Shown here piece by piece: positions 58,603-64,000 of a stretch of DNA of 64,000 nt. The DNA is taken from positions 1 through 64,000 of the forward strand of contig NZ_SSMQ01000014.1 in the NCBI RefSeq assembly GCF_005144585.1, written 5' to 3'. The notes below the pieces were generated by a model. That model ran no database searches. It worked only from the letters and a program-made list of their open reading frames with translations, and was not told the DNA's origin. The position numbers and the translations under genes were made by a program. Numbering within the stretch: the stretch's first letter is position 1; each line of letters begins with the position of its first letter. This DNA comes from Polyangium fumosum. GTDB lineage: Bacteria > Myxococcota_A > Polyangia > Polyangiales > Polyangiaceae.

Positions 58603-59769
58603 TCAGCCGAGCAGCGCCTTCGCGATGACGAGCTTCTGGATCTCCGTCGTCCCCTCGTAGATGCGCAGCGGCCGGATCTCCCGGTAAAGCCGCTCGACCA
58701 CGCTCCCTTCGAGCACGCCGATCCCGCCGTGGAGCTGCACCGCCTTGTCGATGATGCCCTGCGCCGCCTCGGTCGCGTACATCTTGCCCATCGCGGCCAG
58801 GCTCGTGACACGCTCGCCCGTGGTGTCGCGCCGGTGCGCCGCCCGCGCCACGAGCAGCCGCGCCGCGTCGAGCTCCGTCGCCATCTCCGCGAGGTACGCC
58901 TGCACGATCTGACGATCCGCGAGCGGCGCGCCGAACTGGCGCCGGCGCTTGACGTGATCGAGCGTCGCCGCGAGCGCCCGCGCGGCCATGCCGTTCGCCG
59001 CCGCGCCCACCGAGATGCGAAACGCGTCGAGCGTCTCCATCGCGATGCGGAAGCCCGCGCCCACGTGCCCGAGCACGTGCTCGTTCGGCACCCGGCAGCC
59101 GTCGAGGCGCATGCGGCCGAGCGGATGCGCGCTCATCGGCAGCGGCTCGAGCGTGAGGCCGGCCGCGCCCTTGGGGACGTAGAACGCCGTGATGCCCTTG
59201 CGGCCGATCGAAGGGTCGGCGTTCGCGAAGACGACGTGGTGATCGGCGATCGGCACGTTCGAGATGAGCGTCTTTTCCCCGTCGAGCACCCAGCCCTCGC
59301 CGTCCTTGCGCGCGACCGTCTGCAAGGACGCGACGTCGCTGCCCGCCTCCGGCTCGGTGAGCGCGAAGGCCCCGAGGCGGCGGCCGCGCACGACGTCGGG
59401 CACGACCTCGGCGATGAGATCCTGCGAGCCGCCGAGGAGGATCGGGTAGGTGCCGAGGCCCTGCACCGCGAAGATCGAGTCGGCCTGCGCGGAGAGCTGC
59501 CCGAGCGCCTCGCGCACGAGGACGAGCGCGCGCACGTCGATGTACGCGAGGTCCATCGGGCGGCCCGTCGTGGCGCCGCCGTAAGCCTCGGGCACGAGGT
59601 AGGCGTAGAGGCCGAGGGGATCGCCGAGGAGGCGCGCGACCTCGGCCGCGTCCTCGGTCGCCCGGAGCACGTCGAGGTGCTCGCCCTGGAGCCGCGCCGC
59701 GAGCTCGTGGTGGCGCGCCTCGAAGAAGGGCGCGAGGTCCGGGACGGAGAGCATGAAGCGGGCGCTCAC
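58603..59769 (-). CDS. acyl-CoA dehydrogenase
   Basis: A 388-residue flavoprotein with the family layout: [17 protein letters not shown] in the FAD-binding middle domain, [21 protein letters not shown], and the C-terminal [21 protein letters not shown] and YEGTTEIQK, whose Glu is the usual catalytic base position. It introduces an alpha-beta double bond in an acyl-CoA. It is the last gene of a run of five co-directional genes with 4-base overlaps; the start overlaps the enoyl-CoA hydratase stop. Confidence 0.92.
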   Translation of the reverse strand: MSARFMLSVPDLAPFFEARHHELAARLQGEHLDVLRATEDAAEVARLLGDPLGLYAYLVPEAYGGATTGRPMDLAYIDVRALVLVREALGQLSAQADSIFAVQGLGTYPILLGGSQDLIAEVVPDVVRGRRLGAFALTEPEAGSDVASLQTVARKDGEGWVLDGEKTLISNVPIADHHVVFANADPSIGRKGITAFYVPKGAAGLTLEPLPMSAHPLGRMRLDGCRVPNEHVLGHVGAGFRIAMETLDAFRISVGAAANGMAARALAATLDHVKRRRQFGAPLADRQIVQAYLAEMATELDAARLLVARAAHRRDTTGERVTSLAAMGKMYATEAAQGIIDKAVQLHGGIGVLEGSVVERLYREIRPLRIYEGTTEIQKLVIAKALLG

Positions 59770-60620
59770 GGCTCGCTCCCTGCGTCGGCCTTCGGCGCGG
59801 CCGGCGGCGGATCGCAGATCTCGGCGCCGAGGAAACGCGCCGGGCGTTTCGTCTTGTTGGCCTCGTAGGCCTCGCGGAAATCGGGGTGGGCCATGCAGAG
59901 CGCCTGCGCCTGCGCCTCGGCCTCGATCGCGGCGGCGAGGGTCATGTCGTGCTCGCTCTCGAGCATCTGCTTCGTCATGCGATGCGCGAAGGTCGGGCCC
60001 TTCGCGAGGCGCTCGGCCCAGCCACGCGCCGTCACGAGGACGTCGGCGTCGGGCACGACGCGGTTCGCGAGGCCGATGCGGTGGGCCTCCTCGGCGCCGA
60101 TGAGGTCGCCGAAGAAGAGCAGCTCGGCGGCCCGGCCGCGGCCGACGATGCGGGGCAGGAGGAACGAGGCGCCCATGTCCGCGCCCGAGAGGCCGACGCG
60201 CGGGAAGATGAAGCCGATGCGCGCGCTCTCCGCGAAGATGCGCAGGTCGCAGGCCGCGGCGATGACGGCGCCCGCGCCCACGGCGACGCCGTTGATGGCG
60301 GCGATCACGGGGCGGCGCAGCTCGGCGATGCTCTGGATGAGGGCGCCCGTGACACGCGTGAACTCGATGAGGCCCGTGATGTCGCGGGCGAAGAGCTCGG
60401 CGATGATGCCCTCGACGTCGCCGCCCGAGCAGAAGCCGCGGCCCTTGCCGGTGATGACGACGGCGCGCGCGTCGTTGGCCTTCTCCAGGGAGCGGAAGGT
60501 CTGCGCGAGCTCGCCGTACACCTCGAAGGTGAGCGCGTTCAGGCGCTCGGGCCGGTTCAGGGTGATCTGGGCGATGCCGCGGGAGATTTCGAGGTCAAAG
60601 GTGGTCGGCGAGAGGGTCAC
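59766..60620 (-). CDS. crotonase-family protein (enoyl-CoA hydratase-like)
   Basis: A 284-residue crotonase-fold protein: GRGFCSGGDVEGIIAEL, the oxyanion hole in AINGVAVGAGAVIAAACDLR, and GRGRAAELLFFG. The two Glu used by enoyl-CoA hydratases are not where expected; the segment reads PRVGLSGADMGASF, with an Asp near the position used by ring-cleaving C-C hydrolases of the same fold. It may therefore hydrolyse or isomerise a ring intermediate, or hydrate in an unusual way. ATGA overlap couples it to the MarR gene before and the dehydrogenase after. Similar wording occurs in crotonases I associate with 2-aminobenzoyl-CoA clusters. Confidence 0.85.
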   Translation of the reverse strand: MTLSPTTFDLEISRGIAQITLNRPERLNALTFEVYGELAQTFRSLEKANDARAVVITGKGRGFCSGGDVEGIIAELFARDITGLIEFTRVTGALIQSIAELRRPVIAAINGVAVGAGAVIAAACDLRIFAESARIGFIFPRVGLSGADMGASFLLPRIVGRGRAAELLFFGDLIGAEEAHRIGLANRVVPDADVLVTARGWAERLAKGPTFAHRMTKQMLESEHDMTLAAAIEAEAQAQALCMAHPDFREAYEANKTKRPARFLGAEICDPPPAAPKADAGSEP

Positions 60621-61198
60621 GAGTCGTCCTCGGTTTTGGCGCGGGCGCGGCGCCTGCCCGTGCCGCGCTCGGGGGTGCGGCGTGCCTCGCCGCGCGGGCC
60701 ACGGACGGCCGAGAGCTCGGGTCCGTGGAGGGTGTGTCGTACCTTGTCGAGCATCCGGACGAGGCTCGACATCTCATTGCCGCTGAGCGCGGAGAAGAGC
60801 TTGGAGACGCGCGCGGCGTGGCGGCGCTCGGCGCGCTGGAAGGCGAGCTGGCCCTTGGGCGTGAGGTGCACACGCCAGGCGCGCCGGTCGTTCGGATCGG
60901 CCCTGCGCTCGACGAGCCCGTCGCGCGCGGCGCGATCCACGAGGCCGGTGATGTTGCCGGCCGTGACGAGCATCGAGCGCGAGAGCGACGCGAGGGTCTG
61001 GCCGTTCTCGCGGACGAGGTTCGAGAGCAGATCGAAGCGCGGCAAGGTCATCTCGTGCTCGAGGTCGTCGCGGATCGCGGCGAGCGCGGCTTTTTGCACG
61101 GCGAGGATGCGGACCCACGCGCGCACGGCGGGGTTCTGCTCGCCCTTGCCCGTGGGCTGCGCGCTCACGGGCCTGCGGGTCGGCGCGCCTCGCCTCAC
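60617..61198 (-). CDS. MarR-family transcriptional regulator
   Basis: About 193 residues from GTG 61198, which overlaps the RidA stop (GTGA); GTG 61168 is an alternative. The winged-helix core reads LPRFDLLSNLVRENGQTLASL, MLVTAGNITGLVDRAARDGL and VERRADPNDRRAWRVHLTPKG, the classic MarR arrangement ending in the DxRxxRVxLTxxG wing. The C-terminal tail is Arg-rich. Its place inside the operon suggests it represses these genes until a pathway ligand, possibly an acyl- or aromatic-CoA, binds. Confidence 0.9.
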   Translation of the reverse strand: MRRGAPTRRPVSAQPTGKGEQNPAVRAWVRILAVQKAALAAIRDDLEHEMTLPRFDLLSNLVRENGQTLASLSRSMLVTAGNITGLVDRAARDGLVERRADPNDRRAWRVHLTPKGQLAFQRAERRHAARVSKLFSALSGNEMSSLVRMLDKVRHTLHGPELSAVRGPRGEARRTPERGTGRRRARAKTEDDS

Positions 61199-61614
61199 GC
61201 CGGGTCCGTCGCTCCACGAAGCACGGCGACGGCCTCGATCTCGACCTTGGCGCGTTTCTCGACGAGGCCCGCGACGCCGAGCAACGCCATCGCGGGGAAA
61301 TGCTTGCCGAGGCGCGCGCGCCACGCCTGCCCGATCGCCTTGAGCGAGCCGCGGTAGGCGTCGAGATCCGTCACGTACACGGTCATCTTGGCGAGGTCCG
61401 TGGGGCCGCCGCCGGCCGCGCGCACGACGGCGAGCACGTTGTCGAGCGCCTGCGCGAACTGCTCGGCGAGGTCGTCGGTTTCGAACTCGCACTGCGCGTT
61501 CCAGCCGACCTGGCCGGCCACGAAGAGCGTGGGCCCGGAGACCAGGGCGCCGTTCGAGTATCCCTTCGGAGGCAGGTAGCCCTCCGGGTTCACGAAGGTG
61601 AGCTTGTCGTTCAT
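61195..61614 (-). CDS. RidA (YjgF/YER057c) family protein
   Basis: A 139-residue protein from ATG 61614. Family segments are GYSNGALVSGPTLFVAGQVGW, ALDNVLAVVRAAGGGPTDLAKMTVYVTDLDAYR and FPAMALLGVAGLVEKRAKVEIEAVAV. RidA proteins hydrolyse reactive imines or enamines to ketones and ammonia. Inclusion in an acyl-CoA operon implies an amino-group-bearing substrate, which is consistent with 2-aminobenzoyl-CoA degradation. A GTG at 61626 is possible but less good. Confidence 0.9.
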   Translation of the reverse strand: MNDKLTFVNPEGYLPPKGYSNGALVSGPTLFVAGQVGWNAQCEFETDDLAEQFAQALDNVLAVVRAAGGGPTDLAKMTVYVTDLDAYRGSLKAIGQAWRARLGKHFPAMALLGVAGLVEKRAKVEIEAVAVLRGATDPA

Positions 61615-61675
61615 GGCTTGTTTCACCGCTTGGGGCTTCGGGTCGCCTTCGGCGCCCTTCGCCCCAAACCCCGTC

Positions 61676-62434
61676 CTATTTCATGACCTGGCCGCCGTCG
61701 ATGGGCAGGGCCTGGCCGTGCACGCTGCGGGCCTCGGGCGCGCAGAGCATGGCCACGATGTGGGCGATCTCTTCGGGCTCGGCGAAGCGCTGCTGCGGCG
61801 ACATGTTCGCGAGGATCTTGTGCGCGGCATCGGCGCTGCGGCCGGTCTTTTCCGCGATGCGCGAGGTCGCCTCCTCGCCCATGCGCGTGCGCGTCCACCC
61901 CGGGCAGACGGCGTTCACGGTGACGGGCGACTTCGCGATCTCCACGGCGAGCGCGCGTGTCATGCCGACCATCGCGTGCTTCGAGGCGCAATACGCGACG
62001 CTGTAGCCGTAACCGACGAGGCCCGCGTTCGAGGCGACGTTGATGACGCGGCCGAAGCCACGCTCGATCATGCCGGGGACGAAGGCGCGGCAGAGGGCGA
62101 AGGCGCTCGTCACGTTCACTTCGAGGAGATCGTCCCAGACCTCGTCCGTCGTTCGGTCGAAGGGCACGGACTCGGCAAAGCCGGCGTTGTTCACGAGCAC
62201 GTCGACGGGGCCGACGGCGTGCACCACGTCGATCGCGGCCTTCACGCTCGCGCGATCCTTCGCGTCCATGTGCACGGCGACGCCGCCGATCTCGCGCGCG
62301 ACCTCGTCGATCTCGGGCTGGGTCCGCCCCGTGACGAGGACGCGGGCGCCCTCGCGGGCGAGCCGCTCGGCGATGGCGCGCCCGATCCCGCGCCCGCCTC
62401 CCGTGACCAGGGCATTTCTTCCGGCGAGGAACAT
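61676..62434 (-). CDS. SDR family 3-hydroxyacyl-CoA dehydrogenase-like
   Basis: A 252-residue classical SDR: TGGGRGIG (11-18), NNAG (82-85), Ser135 in NVASNAGLVGY, and Tyr148-x-x-x-Lys152 in YCASK. The C-terminus GQALPIDGGQVMK is usual. By context it oxidises a 3-hydroxyacyl-CoA in the same pathway as the four genes after it (RidA starts about 60 bases later). It is the first gene of the operon, and its promoter should lie between it and the divergent lipoprotein at 62666. Confidence 0.9.
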   Translation of the reverse strand: MFLAGRNALVTGGGRGIGRAIAERLAREGARVLVTGRTQPEIDEVAREIGGVAVHMDAKDRASVKAAIDVVHAVGPVDVLVNNAGFAESVPFDRTTDEVWDDLLEVNVTSAFALCRAFVPGMIERGFGRVINVASNAGLVGYGYSVAYCASKHAMVGMTRALAVEIAKSPVTVNAVCPGWTRTRMGEEATSRIAEKTGRSADAAHKILANMSPQQRFAEPEEIAHIVAMLCAPEARSVHGQALPIDGGQVMK

Positions 62435-62665
62435 GACGCACGTATAAAAGATTCATATCTAAAGAACAACGCAGCCGAGCGGCGTGGGCAGGCGGGCCCA
62501 GCGGCGGAGCGGGGACGGAGCGTCCGAGCCGATCGGGCGGCGAGCGTGACGAAACGGGGACGACCCGGGCGCCGCGCGGGTGCGGAATTTGCGCGGGCTG
62601 TCGACGCGAAAAGCAGGCGTCCCCGGCCTATCGCGCTGAGCTACGGTCATGCATACTTTTCCGCC

Positions 62666-64000
62666 ATGCGCGACCTTCGGAGCTTCTCGTTTGCGCTCGT
62701 ATCGTCCTCGATCCTGCTCGGCGTCGCCGGGTGTGGTCCCGCGCCGGCCCAGGTGCCCGAGTTCGCCTCGATCTGGGTGGCCCCGTCGTCGCCCACCGCG
62801 CTCGCGGAGACAGACTTTTTTGATCACCCGTGGCCGAGTGATCTGCGCATCGAAGACGGCTTCGTGCCCCTCGAAGGATTCCCGAACCCGCGGGCCGTGC
62901 CGATCCTCTCCGAGTACATCACCAAGATGGATCGCAAGCTCGACGGCTTCTCGCCGGCGGCCGCGGGGTACCTGCGCTTCGCGGGTCCGCTCGATCCGAG
63001 GTCGCTGCCGCAGACGCCGGCCCTCGCGCTCGAGAAGGACGCGTCGGTGCAGCTCCTCGATATCGATCCCACGTCGCCCGAGTACGGGAGCCGCAAGCTC
63101 GTCTCGCTCCAGTTCCGCGCCGAAGAGGGCGTGTATTACCCGACGAACACGCTCGCCTTCATGCCCACGCTGGGCTTCCCGCTCCGGCCCCACACGCGGT
63201 ACGCGCTCGTCGTGACCGACGCCGTGCGCGGCGCCTCGGGAGGCGCCGTGACGAAGAGCGCCGAGCTCGCGCAGGTGCTCGGCGAGCAGAGGCCGGAGCG
63301 CGCGGCGGCTGCGGCCGCGAAGGAGGCGCTCGCGCTCGCCGTGGAGGAGATCGAGAGGGCCGGGATCGATCACGAGCGTATCGTGCACCTCGCGGTCTTC
63401 CGGACGAACGATCCGGCGGAGGAGCTCTTCGCGGCGCGGGATCACCTGCGCGCGAACGTGCCCGCGCCCGTCGCGAACCCGTCCGCGTGGATCATCGGAG
63501 GCACGTGGGACGCGCGGACCGAATACATCGGCGTCTACGGGCCTTCGCCGAACTACCAGGAGGGCGTGGTGCCCTTCGAGAAGCCGAGCGACGGCGGCGC
63601 GTTCAAGATCGAAGGCGGCGCGCCCGCGGTCGTGGACACGTTCGATCTGCGCTTCTCGCTCACCGTGCCGAACGCGGCCGCGTGCCCGATGCCGGCGGAG
63701 GGCTTCCCGATCGTGCTCTACGCGCACGGCACGGGCGGCGATTTCCGCAGCTACGTGTACGACGGGACCGCGCGTAGCCTCGCCGAGCAATGCATCGCGT
63801 CGATGGGGGTGGATCAGATCTTCCACGGCCGCCGGCCGGGCGCGCCGAAGGACGGCGATACGTCGAGGATCTCGCTGCTCTTCTTCAACGTGAACAACGT
63901 GCTGGCGGCCCGGACGAACAGCCGGCAGGCCGCGCTCGACGAGGTGCAGCGGGCGCGGCTCTTCACGGAGTCGAAGATGGAGGTGCCCGCGTCGATCTCG
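62666..64000 (+). CDS. large lipoprotein, hydrolase-like (runs off the right edge)
   Basis: The first 445 residues from ATG 62666; the 3' end is outside the window. A signal peptide ends in a lipobox (GVAGCGPA, Cys23). It continues with DFFDHPWPSDLRIEDG, a motif that opens lipoprotein hydrolases in myxobacteria, and VLYAHGTGGDFRSYVYDG, the oxyanion-hole region of an alpha/beta hydrolase. The nucleophile elbow is expected beyond the window. An Ig-like N-terminal half and a lipase-like C-terminal half are inferred. Confidence 0.75.
   Translation, partial: MRDLRSFSFALVSSSILLGVAGCGPAPAQVPEFASIWVAPSSPTALAETDFFDHPWPSDLRIEDGFVPLEGFPNPRAVPILSEYITKMDRKLDGFSPAAAGYLRFAGPLDPRSLPQTPALALEKDASVQLLDIDPTSPEYGSRKLVSLQFRAEEGVYYPTNTLAFMPTLGFPLRPHTRYALVVTDAVRGASGGAVTKSAELAQVLGEQRPERAAAAAAKEALALAVEEIERAGIDHERIVHLAVFRTNDPAEELFAARDHLRANVPAPVANPSAWIIGGTWDARTEYIGVYGPSPNYQEGVVPFEKPSDGGAFKIEGGAPAVVDTFDLRFSLTVPNAAACPMPAEGFPIVLYAHGTGGDFRSYVYDGTARSLAEQCIASMGVDQIFHGRRPGAPKDGDTSRISLLFFNVNNVLAARTNSRQAALDEVQRARLFTESKMEVPASIS

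Noticed and set aside
62459..63826. 455-codon open frame on the minus strand
   Set aside because: Antisense to the lipoprotein starting at 62666, which has a signal peptide and recognisable motifs.

Overview
The window is very GC-rich with strong third-position GC bias. It carries many lipobox-bearing lipoproteins, RCC1-type and HEAT-repeat proteins, Hanks-type kinases, multidomain histidine kinases and one very large NRPS-PKS gene. Together these point to a myxobacterium, most likely of the Polyangium/Sorangium group; this is inferred from gene content only. I saw no rRNA, tRNA or CRISPR array. All functions are read from motifs by eye, without database searches.

Left part (1-22 kb). A cut-off IS630-type transposase is followed by a one-repeat GDT1-like membrane protein. 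Inositol-3-phosphate synthase lies divergent from a nucleotidyltransferase that resembles inositol-1-phosphate cytidylyltransferases, which suggests CDP-inositol synthesis. Then come a DUF2064-type transferase, a membrane protein, a HEAT-repeat protein, a VWA lipoprotein, a caspase-fold candidate paired with a membrane-anchored RCC1 protein, an AmpG-like transporter, an M15-like secreted peptidase, lipoproteins, a Ser/Thr kinase, a GuaB1-type enzyme and an outer-membrane protein.

Middle (22-51 kb). Two tandem paralogous lipoproteins and a FadL-type outer-membrane protein form a tight operon. A 1658-residue regulator follows (kinase remnant, AAA ATPase, GAF, PAS, STAS). Next is a single-protein NRPS-PKS (C-A-PCP-KS-AT-cMT-ACP-TE plus an NTF2/SnoaL-like domain) with an SDR just downstream. 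It is flanked by signalling genes that repeatedly use parts of the Bacillus Rsb stress pathway: an RsbR-like STAS domain, a kinase with an RsbRD-type N-terminus, and an RsbQ-like hydrolase whose stop overlaps the start of a hybrid histidine kinase.

Right part (51-64 kb). A duplicated two-gene module pairs a lipoprotein that has a near-identical body and a variable Cys-rich tail with a roughly 375-residue protein that is itself an internal duplication. It resembles the SitA/SitI polymorphic toxin and immunity systems of myxobacteria. A phosphoesterase, a lipoprotein paralogous to one at 19 kb, an Old Yellow Enzyme homologue, a 16-copy 21-bp minisatellite and a five-gene acyl-CoA catabolic operon with its own MarR regulator follow. 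The operon resembles part of 2-aminobenzoyl-CoA degradation clusters. A lipoprotein with hydrolase-like features runs off the right edge.
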